A stretch of 64,000 nucleotides of DNA from Mycobacterium paraseoulense (GTDB lineage Bacteria > Actinomycetota > Actinomycetes > Mycobacteriales > Mycobacteriaceae): contig NZ_AP022619.1 of NCBI RefSeq assembly GCF_010731655.1, positions 186,001-250,000 on the forward strand, read 5' to 3'. The notes below the pieces were generated by a model, which saw only the letters and a list, made by a program, of their open reading frames with translations, made no database searches and was not told the origin of the DNA. Below, in pieces: positions 32,529 through 42,069 of this stretch. The position numbers were made by a program, and so were the translations under genes. Position 1 is the stretch's first letter. Each line of letters starts with the position of its first letter.

Positions 32529-32543
32529 GTGAATCACCCTTTC

Positions 32544-34634
32544 TCAGTTATCCACGACCTGTTCCGCGGCGGCCGCGACGGCTTCTGCGGTGAAACCGAA
32601 TTCACGGAACAAAGTTTTGTAGTCGGCGGATTCGCCGTAGTGCTCGATCGACACGATCCTGCCGGTGTCGCCGACGAGCTTGTGCCAGGACTGCGCGACG
32701 CCGGCCTCGACGGCCACCCGGGCCGACACCGACGGCGGCAGCACGCTGTCGCGGTAGTCCTCGGGCTGCGACTCGAACCATTCCACGCACGGCATGGACA
32801 CCACCCGCGCAACAATGTCCTTGTCCGCCAACAACTTCTGGGCCTCGACCGCGAGCTGAACCTCCGAGCCGGTGGCGATCAGCACGACGTCGGGGTCCTC
32901 GACGCCTTCGTCGCCGAGGATGTAGCCACCCCGGGCCACCCCGTCGGCGTCGGTGCCCTCCAGCACCGGCACCCCCTGGCGGGTCAGGATCAGCCCGACC
33001 GGGCCGCTGCCGTTGCCGCGGGCCAGGATCGTGCGCCAGGCGTAGGCGGTCTCGTTGGCGTCGGCCGGGCGCACCACCGACAGCTTCGGGATGGCGCGCA
33101 GCGCCGCGAGGTGCTCGATCGGCTGGTGGGTCGGCCCGTCCTCGCCGAGCCCGATCGAATCGTGCGTCCACACGTAGATCGTGTCGATGTCCATCAGTGC
33201 GGCCAGTCGCACCGCCGGGCGCATGTAGTCCGAGAACTGCAGGAAGGTGCCGCCGTAGGCCCGGGTCGGGCCGTGCAGCACGATGCCGGACAGGATCGCC
33301 CCCATCGCGTGCTCGCGCACACCGAAATGCAGCGTGCGGCCATACCAGTGGGCGGTGTAGTCTTTCGTCGAAATCGACGGCGGCCCAAAGGAATCCACGC
33401 CCTTCATGGTGGTGTTGTTGCTGCCCGCCAAATCGGCCGAGCCGCCCCACAGCTCGGGCAGTTTCGGGCCCAGCGCGGAGAGCACCTCACCGGACGCCGC
33501 GCGGGTGGCCAGCGCCTTCGACCCCGGCTCCCAGTACGGGATGTCGGCGTCCCAGCCGTCGGGCAATTCCTCGGCGATCAACCGGTCCAGCAGCGCCTTG
33601 CGGTCCGGTTCGCGCTGCGCCCACGCGTCGAAATCGGCCTGCCACTTCTCGTGCGCTTCCTTGCCCCGGTCCACCAGCTTGCGCGTGTGGGCGATGACCT
33701 CGTCGCGCACCTCGAAGTTCTTGCCGGGGTCGAAGCCCAGGATCTCCTTGACGGCCGCGACTTCCTCGTCGCCCAGCGCGGCGCCGTGCGCCTTGCCGGT
33801 GTTCATCAACTTGGGCGCCGGAAAGCCGATGATGGTGCGCAACTCGATGAACGACGGCCGGTCGGTGACGGCCTTGGCGTTGGCGATGGCCTCCTCGATG
33901 CCGACCACGTTCTCGCCGCCTTCGACCCTCTGGACATGCCAGCCGTAGGCCTCGTAGCGCGCGGCGGTGTCCTCACACAGCGCGATGTTGGTGTCGTCCT
34001 CGATCGAGATCTGGTTGTGGTCGTAGAAGACGATCAGGTTGCCCAGCTGCTGGACGGCCGCCAGCGACGAGGCCTCCGATGTGACGCCTTCCTCGATGTC
34101 GCCGTCGGAGGCGATCACGTAGACGAAGTGGTCGAACGGGCTGGTGCCCTGGGCAGCGTCCGGGTCGAACAGCCCGCGCTCGTAGCGCGCCGCCATCGCC
34201 ATGCCCACCGCCGAGGCCAGGCCCTGGCCGAGCGGACCGGTGGTGATCTCAACACCCTTGGTGTGCCGGAACTCAGGGTGCCCGGGCGTCTTGGATCCCC
34301 ACGTGCGCAGCGACTCGATGTCGGACAGCTCCAGACCGAACCCGCCCAGGTACAGCTGGATGTACAGCGTCAGGCTGCTGTGCCCGCACGACAACACGAA
34401 CCGGTCGCGGCCCAGCCAGTAGACGTCGCTGGGATCGTGGCACATCGTGCGCTGGAACAGCGTGTAGGCCAAGGGGGCCAGGCTCATCGCCGTTCCGGGA
34501 TGTCCGTTGCCGACCTTCTGGACCGCGTCCGCGGCCAGCACCCGGACGGTGTCGACGGCGGCCGAGTCAAGCTCGGACCAGTCGTCGGGGAGGTGCGGTT
34601 GGGTCAGCGTAGAGATCTCTTCGAGTGTGGTCAC
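32544..34634 (-). CDS. tkt: Transketolase
   Basis: A 696-residue thiamine-diphosphate transketolase for the non-oxidative pentose phosphate pathway. Motifs: [29 protein letters not shown], and the cofactor motif [14 protein letters not shown]. The C-terminal part has [16 protein letters not shown] and [21 protein letters not shown] at 34634 gives the TTLEEIS start seen in M. tuberculosis, preceded by AGGA; ATG at 34655 is in frame. It heads the minus-strand operon tkt-tal-zwf-opcA-pgl. The 256-bp gap to ctaB must hold both promoters and shows no other gene. Confidence 0.97.
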   Translation of the reverse strand: MTTLEEISTLTQPHLPDDWSELDSAAVDTVRVLAADAVQKVGNGHPGTAMSLAPLAYTLFQRTMCHDPSDVYWLGRDRFVLSCGHSSLTLYIQLYLGGFGLELSDIESLRTWGSKTPGHPEFRHTKGVEITTGPLGQGLASAVGMAMAARYERGLFDPDAAQGTSPFDHFVYVIASDGDIEEGVTSEASSLAAVQQLGNLIVFYDHNQISIEDDTNIALCEDTAARYEAYGWHVQRVEGGENVVGIEEAIANAKAVTDRPSFIELRTIIGFPAPKLMNTGKAHGAALGDEEVAAVKEILGFDPGKNFEVRDEVIAHTRKLVDRGKEAHEKWQADFDAWAQREPDRKALLDRLIAEELPDGWDADIPYWEPGSKALATRAASGEVLSALGPKLPELWGGSADLAGSNNTTMKGVDSFGPPSISTKDYTAHWYGRTLHFGVREHAMGAILSGIVLHGPTRAYGGTFLQFSDYMRPAVRLAALMDIDTIYVWTHDSIGLGEDGPTHQPIEHLAALRAIPKLSVVRPADANETAYAWRTILARGNGSGPVGLILTRQGVPVLEGTDADGVARGGYILGDEGVEDPDVVLIATGSEVQLAVEAQKLLADKDIVARVVSMPCVEWFESQPEDYRDSVLPPSVSARVAVEAGVAQSWHKLVGDTGRIVSIEHYGESADYKTLFREFGFTAEAVAAAAEQVVDN

Positions 34635-34890
34635 AGACTCAGTCCTAAGGGTCATCGAGCTGATCAATCCCACCCTAGTGCGGGACGGCCGGCTCTTGCA
34701 GTGCAGGTTTCGGGTACCCGCCGCCGGCTGGTGTGAAAATTACGCGGTGGCCGCCGACCCGTAACATTCAGTTGGGAAATCTGGGAGAAGCCTGGGTGAA
34801 CGGACCCTGCGGGCGGGCCATCACCGCCCCGCGGTCTACCATCGTGTGTAGTAGATGCTGCGCGTCGCTGCGACCCCAAGGAGTTATTGC

Positions 34891-35817
34891 GTGAGCGTTC
34901 GCGGGCGCGTCGCCCCGAGCCAGATACCGAGCCGAGTCCACGGCACGGTGCTGGCGTATCTGGCGCTCACCAAGCCGCGGGTCATCGAGCTGTTGCTGGT
35001 GACCGCGATACCCGCCATGCTGCTCGCCCACCGCGGGGCCGTGAATCCGCTGCTGATTCTCAACACGCTGGTCGGCGGGATGCTGGCCGCCGGGGGAGCC
35101 AACACGCTCAACTGCGTGGCCGACGCCGACATCGACAAGGTGATGAAGCGCACCGCACGCCGGCCGCTGGCCCGCGCGGCGGTGCCGACGCGCAACGCCT
35201 TGGTGCTGGGCCTGGTGCTCACGGTGGGCTCGTTCTTCTGGCTGTGGTGGACGACGAACCTGCTGTCGGGTCTGCTGGCGCTCGCCACCATCGCCTTCTA
35301 CGTGTTCGTCTACACGTTGCTGCTCAAGCGCCGCACGTCGCAGAACGTGGTGTGGGGCGGCGCGGCCGGCTGCATGCCGGTGATGATCGGCTGGTCGGCC
35401 GTCACCGGCACCATCGGCTGGCCGGCGCTGGTGATGTTCGCGGTCATCTTCTTCTGGACGCCGCCGCACACCTGGGCGCTGGCGATGCGTTACAAGGACG
35501 ACTACAAAGCGGCCGGCGTCCCGATGCTGCCCGCCGTGGCCACCGAGCGTGAGGTCACCAGGCAGATCCTGATCTACACCTGGCTGACGGTGGCGGCGAC
35601 GCTGGCGCTGGCCTTGGCCACCGGCTGGTTGTACGCGGCGGTCGCCCTGGTCGCCGGGGTGTGGTTCCTGACGATGGCCCACCAGCTGTACGCGGGGGTG
35701 CGCGCCGGCGAGCCGGTCAAGCCGCTGCGGCTGTTCCTGCAGTCGAACAACTATCTCGCCGTGGTGTTCTGCGCGTTGGCGGTCGACTCGGTGATCGCGC
35801 TCCCGCATCTGCTCTGA
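34891..35817 (+). CDS. ctaB: Protohaem IX farnesyltransferase (haem O synthase)
   Basis: A 308-residue UbiA-family prenyltransferase with about nine membrane helices. It adds a farnesyl group to haem B to make haem O for the aa3 cytochrome oxidase. The prenyl-diphosphate motif NCVADADID (NxxxDxxxD) is followed by [11 protein letters not shown]. The second loop is [19 protein letters not shown] at 34891 follows AAGGAG at 7 bp spacing and matches the length of Rv1451. It is near ctaA, the next enzyme of haem A synthesis. Confidence 0.96.
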   Translation: MSVRGRVAPSQIPSRVHGTVLAYLALTKPRVIELLLVTAIPAMLLAHRGAVNPLLILNTLVGGMLAAGGANTLNCVADADIDKVMKRTARRPLARAAVPTRNALVLGLVLTVGSFFWLWWTTNLLSGLLALATIAFYVFVYTLLLKRRTSQNVVWGGAAGCMPVMIGWSAVTGTIGWPALVMFAVIFFWTPPHTWALAMRYKDDYKAAGVPMLPAVATEREVTRQILIYTWLTVAATLALALATGWLYAAVALVAGVWFLTMAHQLYAGVRAGEPVKPLRLFLQSNNYLAVVFCALAVDSVIALPHLL

Positions 35818-35849
35818 CGCCCGCGCGAATGGGCCGAGGGGGTCGCGGC

Positions 35850-36824
35850 TCAGGGCAGCAGCACGATCGAGCCCGCCGTCTTGCGGCCCTGCAGATCCTG
35901 ATGGGCGCGCGCGGCTTCGTCCAGCGGGTAGCGCCCGCCGACTTCGATGGTGATGGCCCCGTCGGCGATCGCGTCGAACAATTCCTCTGCCCGCCAGCTG
36001 AATTCCTGGCCGGTGCGGATGAAATGGGCCAGCGAAGGCCGGGTCAGGAACACCGAGCCGGCGGCGTTGAGCCGCTGCGGATCGAACGGCGGGACCGGTC
36101 CGCTGGCCGCGCCGAACAGCGCCAGCGTGCCGCGCACGGCCAGGCTGGCCAGGCTGGCGTCGAAGGTGGTGGCACCGACGCCGTCGTACACGGCCTCGAC
36201 GCCGGCGCCGTCGGTGAGTCCGCGGATCTGCCGGCCGAATTCCTCCGCGTCGTCCGGGTAGGACAGCACCTCGTCGGCGCCGGCCTGCCTGGACAGCCGG
36301 GCCTTCTCCGGCGTGGAGACCGTGGTGATGACCCGCGCGCCGAGCAGATGGGCCCACTGCGTCAGGATCAGCCCCACCCCGCCGGCGCCGGCGTGCACCA
36401 GGACCGTGTCACCGGCCTGCACCGGATACACCGACTTCAGCAGGTAGTGCGCGGTGAGGCCCTTCAGCAGCACCGATGCGGCCACGTCGGAGCTCACGCC
36501 GTCCGGCACGTGTGCCGTCAAAAACGCTGGGGCAGCGGCGTATTCGGCGTAACCGCCGGACGCCGACGCGCTGACCACCCGGTCGCCGACGCGGAAACCG
36601 TCGACGTCGGCACCGGTCGCGGCGACGGTGCCGCACAGCTCCGAGCCGAGGATGAACGGCAGCTCGCGCGGGTACTGCCCCGAGCGGAAGTAGGTGTCGA
36701 TGTAGTTGACGCCGATCGCCTCGGCCTTGATCAGCACCTCGCCGGGACCGGGCGCGGGTTGAGGCGCGTCGACGTAGCGCAGCGCCTCGGGGCCGCCGGT
36801 TTCCCTGACTTCGATTGCGTGCAT
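35850..36824 (-). CDS. qor: Quinone oxidoreductase (zeta-crystallin/Qor type)
   Basis: A 324-residue medium-chain reductase of the NADPH:quinone oxidoreductase group, without the structural zinc cysteines of alcohol dehydrogenases. Features: GVNYIDTYFRSGQYP, the nucleotide motif VLVHAGAGGVGLILTQWA and EAVYDGVGATTFDASL. ATG at 36824 gives MHAIEVRETGG as in Rv1454c; the frame stays open upstream through the divergent neighbour. Its start lies only 19 bp from the start of the divergent ATP-grasp-like gene. The natural substrate is unknown. Confidence 0.93.
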   Translation of the reverse strand: MHAIEVRETGGPEALRYVDAPQPAPGPGEVLIKAEAIGVNYIDTYFRSGQYPRELPFILGSELCGTVAATGADVDGFRVGDRVVSASASGGYAEYAAAPAFLTAHVPDGVSSDVAASVLLKGLTAHYLLKSVYPVQAGDTVLVHAGAGGVGLILTQWAHLLGARVITTVSTPEKARLSRQAGADEVLSYPDDAEEFGRQIRGLTDGAGVEAVYDGVGATTFDASLASLAVRGTLALFGAASGPVPPFDPQRLNAAGSVFLTRPSLAHFIRTGQEFSWRAEELFDAIADGAITIEVGGRYPLDEAARAHQDLQGRKTAGSIVLLP

Positions 36825-36832
36825 GTGCTTAT

Positions 36833-36846
36833 CATGCCCGGGCATG
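36833..36846. promoter_or_regulatory. 14-bp perfect palindrome between divergent starts
   Basis: CATGCCCGGGCATG is perfectly symmetric. It occupies most of the 19-bp space between the divergent qor and ATP-grasp-like genes, and its last three bases are the ATG at 36844. It could be a shared operator, or a coincidence of start codons in GC-rich sequence. Confidence 0.35.
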
Positions 36847-37506
36847 AAACTCGCCCGCCCGGACATCTTCCATCCCCGCATCGTGCTGGCGGGGCCCGGC
36901 GACGATGCGGCCGGCGATCCCGACGACGCCGGGCTGGTCCCGGCGCTGCGCACCCGCGGACTGCACGCCCGCTGGCGGTCCTGGTCCGATCCCGAGACCC
37001 TGCGCGCCGACCTGGTGATCCTGCGCGCCACCGCCGACGGCCCGAACGGGCGCGACGGGTTCCTCGCCTGGATCCGTCGCGTGCGTCACCTGCTCAATCC
37101 GCCCGACGCGATCGCCTGGAACCTCGATGAGCGGTATCTGCGCGACCTCGAGAACGACGGGGTGCCTACTCAGCCGGGCGGGGCGGCGGACGCGGCGCTG
37201 ATCTTCCTGGGCGGCAAGCAGTCACACGCCTGGCCGGTCGACCCGGAGTTCGAATCGTGGGACCTGGGTTACGCGGCGCTCGCGGCCGCCGCCGGTCGCG
37301 TCGGCAGCACCGCGCGCGAGTTTCTGTATGCGCGCGCCGACGTTCGCGGGGACCGGCTGGTGGGGCTTGACCTCGTCGCGCCGTCGCTGGGCTGGGCGCA
37401 CCTCGACGTCGCCACCCGCGAGCGCGCGCAGCGCGAGTTCGCGCTGGCCGTGGAGTCAGCCTGCGAGCGGCTCGGCCTCGGTCCGCTCTCGCATCGAGGC
37501 CCATAG
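36844..37506 (+). CDS. Shortened ATP-grasp-like protein (Rv1455-like)
   Basis: A 220-residue protein. The first 110 residues resemble the pre-ATP-grasp half of DcsG/cycloserine-ligase-like enzymes: RIVLAGPGDDAAGDPDDAGL, then DLVILRATADGP, FLAWIRRVRHLLNPPDAIAWN and YLRDLENDGVPT. The last 70 residues (EFLYARADVRGDRLVGLDLV and following) resemble the end of such enzymes. The central ATP-binding core seems largely missing, as full-length relatives are nearly 300 residues. A conserved mycobacterial non-enzymatic form is possible. ATG at 36844; the end overlaps ctaA on the other strand by 51 bp. Confidence 0.7.
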   Translation: MKLARPDIFHPRIVLAGPGDDAAGDPDDAGLVPALRTRGLHARWRSWSDPETLRADLVILRATADGPNGRDGFLAWIRRVRHLLNPPDAIAWNLDERYLRDLENDGVPTQPGGAADAALIFLGGKQSHAWPVDPEFESWDLGYAALAAAAGRVGSTAREFLYARADVRGDRLVGLDLVAPSLGWAHLDVATRERAQREFALAVESACERLGLGPLSHRGP

Positions 37507-38412
37507 CGCGGCCGTGGCCGCGGTGCAGGCCGCGGCTCCGGCCACGTGCAGGGCGACCAGCGCGGCGGGCACCCCGGTGAAGTACTGGGCGGTGCCGACG
37601 GCGGCCTGCGCGCACACCAGGGCGAGCAGCACGATCAGCCGCCGCAGGATGGGCCGGGCGGCGCGCACCGCCAGCAGCCCGAAGCCGAGGCCGACCAGCA
37701 GGGCGAGGTAGGCGACCAGCAGCGAGGAGTGTGCGTGCACCAGGGTGTCGACCGCGACCTCGAGCCGAGGGACCGTGCGGGTGGGGCTGCGGTCACCCGC
37801 GTGTGGGCCGGCGGCCGTCACCAGCGTGCCGGTGACCAGCACCACGGCCAGATTCAGGCCGATCAGCGCCGTCAGGGCGCGCAGCGGCCTGGCGACCCGC
37901 GGGTGCGACAACCCGTCGTCGGGCTCGCCGATCTTGACGTAGAGCAGCACGGACAGCCACACCATCGTCATCGAGGTGAGCAGGTGGATGGCCACCGTCC
38001 ACCACAGCAGCCCGGTGCGCACCGTGATGCCGCCGATGACCGCCTGCACCACCGTGGACACCGGCATGAGCCACGCGTAGATCAGGACTTCCCTGCGCCG
38101 CCGGGCCCGGGTCACGGCCAGCACGGCCAGCGCCGCGGCCACGACCACCGCGAAGGTGATCATCCGGTTGCCGAACTCGACGGCCTGGTGGATGCGCGGC
38201 ACCTCGGCGTGCGCGACCGGCGTAAAGCTGCCCGGAAAGCACTGCGGCCAGGTGGGACAACCCAGGCCGGACGCGGTGACGCGGACGATCGCCCCGGTGA
38301 CCGCGATGCCGCCCTGGGTCAGGATGACCGTCGCGGCGATGATCCGCTGGATGCGCACGCTCGGATTGGGGAGCAGGTCCACCAACCGCATCAGCGTTCG
38401 TCCCACGGGCAT
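37456..38412 (-). CDS. ctaA: Haem A synthase (CtaA/Cox15)
   Basis: A 318-residue membrane protein with eight helices in two four-helix halves. It oxidises the C8 methyl of haem O to give haem A. The N-terminal half has VTASGLGCPTWPQCFPG with the extracytoplasmic cysteine pair and IHQAVEFGNRMITF with a haem-ligand histidine. Further histidines lie in AIHLLTSMTM, VHAHSSLL and ALHVAGAA. ATG at 38412; TACCAT on the minus strand (38424-38419) lies 6 bases upstream and could be a -10 of a leaderless message. Counterpart of Rv1456c, working after ctaB. Confidence 0.93.
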   Translation of the reverse strand: MPVGRTLMRLVDLLPNPSVRIQRIIAATVILTQGGIAVTGAIVRVTASGLGCPTWPQCFPGSFTPVAHAEVPRIHQAVEFGNRMITFAVVVAAALAVLAVTRARRRREVLIYAWLMPVSTVVQAVIGGITVRTGLLWWTVAIHLLTSMTMVWLSVLLYVKIGEPDDGLSHPRVARPLRALTALIGLNLAVVLVTGTLVTAAGPHAGDRSPTRTVPRLEVAVDTLVHAHSSLLVAYLALLVGLGFGLLAVRAARPILRRLIVLLALVCAQAAVGTAQYFTGVPAALVALHVAGAAACTAATAALWASMRERTEAEPLAG

Positions 38413-38531
38413 GGCCCGATGGTAGGCCAACGAAAACTACGTCCTGTAGTAAGCCCTGGCGTCGTCGAGATTGCCGTGACGGCTGCTCTGGCGGCGCCGA
38501 CCGCGACCATGGCGGCAATCTCGACCGCGCG

Positions 38532-39311
38532 TCAGGTGAACCGGAACCAGCGCCGCGCGGCCAGGGCCGCCAGTGCCCCCCACGCCACCAGGACGACGAT
38601 CCCGAACCAATCCACCGACAAGACCATCGCCCGCGACAGCGCCTCGGTGAGCGCGCCCGACGGGGTGAGCCGGGCCGCCCACTTGACCCCGGTCGGGATC
38701 ATCCCGCTTTCCACGGTCAGCGCGCCGAGCCCGGCGAAGACGAACCACAGCAGGTTGGCGACCGCGAGCACGATCTCGGCCCGCAGCGTGCCGCCGAGCA
38801 GCAGCCCGAGGGCCGCGAAACCCGCGGTGCCCAGCGCGATGACCGCCGCGCCCAACGCCAGCGCCGCCGGGGCGGGCCGCCAGCCCAGCGCAAACCCGAT
38901 GGCCCCCAACAGGATTGCCTGTAGGAACACCACGGTGACGACGGCCAGTGACTTGCCCGCGATGATGCCCCAGACGGGTAGCGGAGTCGCGCCCAGCCGC
39001 TTGAGCGCGCCGTAGCGCCGGTCGAAGGCGACGGCGATGGCCTGCCCGGTGAACGCGGTCGAAATCACCGCCAGGGCCATGATGGCCGGCACGAAGGTGG
39101 CGGCCCGGTTGTGGCCGAACGAGCCGAACGGCAACAGGGTGAGCCCGATTAGCAGCGTGATCGGGATGAACATGGTCAGCAGCAGCTGCTCGCCGTTGCG
39201 CAGCAGCAGCTTGAGCTCGAGGCCGAACTGGGCGGCCAGCATCCGCGGCACGGCGGCCGGCCTCGGGTCGGGGGTGAAGGTGCCCGCGGGGAAGACGTCC
39301 GATTCGGTCAC
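38532..39311 (-). CDS. ABC-2 type exporter permease (Rv1457c-like)
   Basis: A 259-residue ABC-2 permease with six predicted membrane helices (for example LLLTMFIPITLLIGLTLLPF and LAVVTVVFLQAILLGAIGFA). GTG at 39311 overlaps the ATPase stop by 4 bp, which fixes the start; the frame stays open further upstream. Together with the ATPase it should form a heterotetrameric exporter. Substrate is unknown. The gene ends the mptB-ATPase-permease operon. The 119-bp gap to ctaA contains an ACTAC-5-GTAGT inverted repeat (38436-38450). Confidence 0.88.
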   Translation of the reverse strand: MTESDVFPAGTFTPDPRPAAVPRMLAAQFGLELKLLLRNGEQLLLTMFIPITLLIGLTLLPFGSFGHNRAATFVPAIMALAVISTAFTGQAIAVAFDRRYGALKRLGATPLPVWGIIAGKSLAVVTVVFLQAILLGAIGFALGWRPAPAALALGAAVIALGTAGFAALGLLLGGTLRAEIVLAVANLLWFVFAGLGALTVESGMIPTGVKWAARLTPSGALTEALSRAMVLSVDWFGIVVLVAWGALAALAARRWFRFT

Positions 39312-40243
39312 TGCCGCAACTTCCTGCCGGTGAGGTCGAGGAACACGTCCTCGAGGCTGCGCTGCTCGACGCGCATGTCGGTGGCCAGCACGTCGATCCG
39401 CGCGCACCACGCCGTGACGGTGGCCAGGACCTGCGGGTCGACCGGCCCCTCCACCAGATACTCGCCCGGCGTCACCTCGCTGGCCCGATAGTCCTCCGGC
39501 AGGGCGGCGCTCAGCAGGGACAGGTCGAGCCGCGGCGGCGCGGTGAACCGCAGCTCGTCCTTGGCGCCGGTGCGCATCAGCTCGGCCGGTGTGCCGGCGG
39601 CCACCGTCGCGCCGTGGTCGATGATGATCAGCCGGTCGGCGAGCTCCTCGGCCTCCTTGAGTTGGTGGGTGGTCAGCAGCACCGTCACGCCGTCGCGGCG
39701 CAGGGCGTCGATCAGTTCCCAGACCAGCAGCCGGGCGTGCGCGTCCATGCCGGCGGTCGGCTCGTCGAGGAAGACCAGCTCGGGCCGGCCGACCAGCGCG
39801 CAGGCCAGCGCGAGCCGCTGCTGCTGCCCGCCGGACAGCCGCCGGTAGGTGGTGCGGGCGGCGTCGGTGAGGCCCAGGGTGTCCAGCAGCCACGCCGGGT
39901 CCAGCGGGTCGGCGGCGTAGGAGGCGACCAGGTTGAGCATTTCGCCGGCGCGGGCGCTGGGGTAGCCGCCGCCGCCCTGCAGCATGACCCCGATGCGGGT
40001 GCGCAGGCGGGCGTTGTCGGCGATCGGGTCCAGCCCGAGCACCTCGATGGTGCCGGCATCCGGGCGCACGAACCCCTCGCACATCTCGACCGTCGTGGTC
40101 TTGCCGGCGCCGTTGGGGCCCAGCAGGGCGAGCACTTCGGCGGCGTGCACCTCGAGGTCGAGATCGTCGACGGCAGTGGTGGATCCGTAGTGCTTGCTGA
40201 CCCCGCGCAGTCGCACGACTGTTTCAGGAACGTCCGAGCTCAC
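39308..40243 (-). CDS. ABC exporter ATP-binding protein (Rv1458c-like)
   Basis: A 311-residue ATPase of the ABC-2 (drug/lipid exporter, DrrA-like) class. Walker A: LLGPNGAGKTTT; signature: RRLSGGQQQRLALA; Walker B: PELVFLDEPTAGMDAHAR; switch histidine in LLTTHQLKEAEELADR. A C-terminal region of about 90 residues follows. GTG at 40243 overlaps the mptB stop by 4 bp, and its stop overlaps the permease start. Coupling to a lipoglycan mannosyltransferase suggests, without proving, an envelope substrate. Confidence 0.92.
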   Translation of the reverse strand: MSSDVPETVVRLRGVSKHYGSTTAVDDLDLEVHAAEVLALLGPNGAGKTTTVEMCEGFVRPDAGTIEVLGLDPIADNARLRTRIGVMLQGGGGYPSARAGEMLNLVASYAADPLDPAWLLDTLGLTDAARTTYRRLSGGQQQRLALACALVGRPELVFLDEPTAGMDAHARLLVWELIDALRRDGVTVLLTTHQLKEAEELADRLIIIDHGATVAAGTPAELMRTGAKDELRFTAPPRLDLSLLSAALPEDYRASEVTPGEYLVEGPVDPQVLATVTAWCARIDVLATDMRVEQRSLEDVFLDLTGRKLRQ

Positions 40244-41952
40244 GTGGAATCAGCGTAGGCGTCGGGCAGCGCCTCCGAACTAGGGGTGGCCCGGGGGGCC
40301 TCGGCGGTCCCCGGCGCCGGCGCGGTCGCGACGGGCTGCGGCGGCGTTTCGGAGCCCTCGGCCGGCATCCGCCGCCACGGCAGCCGGGTGTAGGTCAGTG
40401 CGATGAGCGCCGCCACGATCACGGTGCTGGCCAGGGTGGCGTCCACGATCTGGAAAAGCGCGAAGCGGTCCCCGTTGGCCGTCGGGCCGAAGATGCCGAC
40501 GACGAGGGTGATGACGATGACCGCGGTCCGGAACCCGCTGCGGGTCGCCCAGGCGGCCAGCGGGATGATCGCCCACAGCAGGTACCAGGGCTGCACGACG
40601 GGAAACAGCAGCACGGTGACGCCCAGCGCCACGCCCAGGCCGCCGATCGGGTGCAACCGGCCGCGGAAGACCGCCACCAGCAACCAGCCGACCATCACCA
40701 TGATGATCAGCACGCCGATGGCGCGGGTCAGCCCCAGCACCGCGGTGGTGTGGTCCCCGAGCCCCAGGAGGATCCCCACCTGCCCGGTGCCCAGCGCCAG
40801 CAGGGTCGGCGGCGACATCCAGCTGCGGACGACGTTGGCCGTGCCCAGGGTGTAGATCCAGCCGAACCCGAGCCCACTGGCCCAGCCGACGACCGCCATC
40901 ACCGCCAGCGACAGCGCCGTCATCGCGCCGCCCGCCAGCAGCAGCGCCCGCAGGTTGCCCCCGCAGCGATAGGCCAGCGCCATCGTGACGAACCCGAGCG
41001 CCAGCAGCGACGGCAGCTTCACCTGCGACGACAGGACGATCAGGACGGCGCCGGCCAGCAGCATGCCCAGCGGTTCCCACTGCGGGCCGGGCCGCCAGGA
41101 AGCCGGGAACAACTGCGGTGCGTCGATGCCGCGCAGCGCGAACTCGGCGCCGGCCAGCATCAGCCCGAGCATCAGCGCCTCGTTGTGAACCCCGGCGACC
41201 AGATGCATGATCAGCAGCGGATTGGCCGCGCCCAGCCACAGCGCGCTCACCTCGGCGACGCCGCACCGCCGGGCCAGCCGCGGTGTCGCCCACACGATCA
41301 ACGCCACGCCGATCAGTTCGACCAGCCGGTGACACAGCACTGCGGCGACGATGTTCTCCCCGGTGATCGCGGAGATGCCGCGTCCGATCCACAAAAACAG
41401 CGGGCCGTAGGGCGCCGGCGTCTCGCGCCACAGGGTGGGGACCGACAGCGTGAAGACGTGGGACAGGCCGAGCCCCGACGCCGGGCCCACCCGGTACGGG
41501 TCGAGCCCTTCCAGGGAGATCTGGCTCTGGGCCAGGTAGGAGTAGACGTCCTTGCTGTACATCGGCGGCGCGATCAGCAGCGGCAGGATCCACAGCATCA
41601 GGGTGCGGTCCAGGTCACCGCGCGACATCCGCCTGCTGCCCAGCGCGAACCGGCCGAGCATCAGCCAGGCCAGCGCCATCATGACCGCGCCGGTCGTCGT
41701 CATCGTCAACGAGACCGTCTGTATCCGCGAGGGCAGGTTGAGCAGCCGCACCCCGAAGGTGGGGTCCTGCACGACGGGCCGGGCCCCGGCGCCCAGCGCG
41801 CCGATGGCCATCAGGACGGTGCCGGTGGCCCCGAACAGGCGGGTGCGCTGCAGCGCGGTGAGCTCGGTATCGTTCAGCGGCGTGCCCACCGCCTGCTCGT
41901 CGCCGTGCAGGCTGGCGATCGACGAGCTCAGCGCGTGGTGGCGGGCTGCCAT
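40240..41952 (-). CDS. mptB: Alpha-(1->6)-mannopyranosyltransferase MptB-like (GT-C)
   Basis: A 570-residue GT-C glycosyltransferase with about 13 membrane helices, matching Rv1459c. In corynebacteria MptB starts the alpha-1,6-mannan core of lipomannan and lipoarabinomannan using polyprenyl-phosphate mannose. The acidic loop motif YSKDVYSYLAQ and the following GLDPYRVGP are in the usual GT-C position between helices 3 and 4. A Pro/Ala-rich cytoplasmic tail of about 45 residues ends it. ATG at 41952. It leads the operon with the ABC exporter. Redundancy with MptA-like enzymes elsewhere is likely. Confidence 0.88.
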   Translation of the reverse strand: MAARHHALSSSIASLHGDEQAVGTPLNDTELTALQRTRLFGATGTVLMAIGALGAGARPVVQDPTFGVRLLNLPSRIQTVSLTMTTTGAVMMALAWLMLGRFALGSRRMSRGDLDRTLMLWILPLLIAPPMYSKDVYSYLAQSQISLEGLDPYRVGPASGLGLSHVFTLSVPTLWRETPAPYGPLFLWIGRGISAITGENIVAAVLCHRLVELIGVALIVWATPRLARRCGVAEVSALWLGAANPLLIMHLVAGVHNEALMLGLMLAGAEFALRGIDAPQLFPASWRPGPQWEPLGMLLAGAVLIVLSSQVKLPSLLALGFVTMALAYRCGGNLRALLLAGGAMTALSLAVMAVVGWASGLGFGWIYTLGTANVVRSWMSPPTLLALGTGQVGILLGLGDHTTAVLGLTRAIGVLIIMVMVGWLLVAVFRGRLHPIGGLGVALGVTVLLFPVVQPWYLLWAIIPLAAWATRSGFRTAVIVITLVVGIFGPTANGDRFALFQIVDATLASTVIVAALIALTYTRLPWRRMPAEGSETPPQPVATAPAPGTAEAPRATPSSEALPDAYADST

Positions 41953-42069
41953 CAGTGCAGCCTAACCGGCGGGTACCCCCGGCCCGTCGGCTCGCCATCG
42001 CGATGACGTCCGCGGGCGGTCGTCCCGGCCGCCGCTGCCCGGGCCTTCCGCACGCGTAGCCTCGCGGTC

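Noticed and set aside
31389..34736. Open frame of over 1,100 codons antisense to tal and tkt
   Set aside because: It mirrors GC-rich codons of two certain genes. The translation is rich in Arg, Gly, Val, Asp and His, with no domain.
34800..34840. GC-rich hairpin between tkt and ctaB as a terminator
   Set aside because: Both flanking genes point away from it, so no transcript should end there. It may be a leader structure at most.
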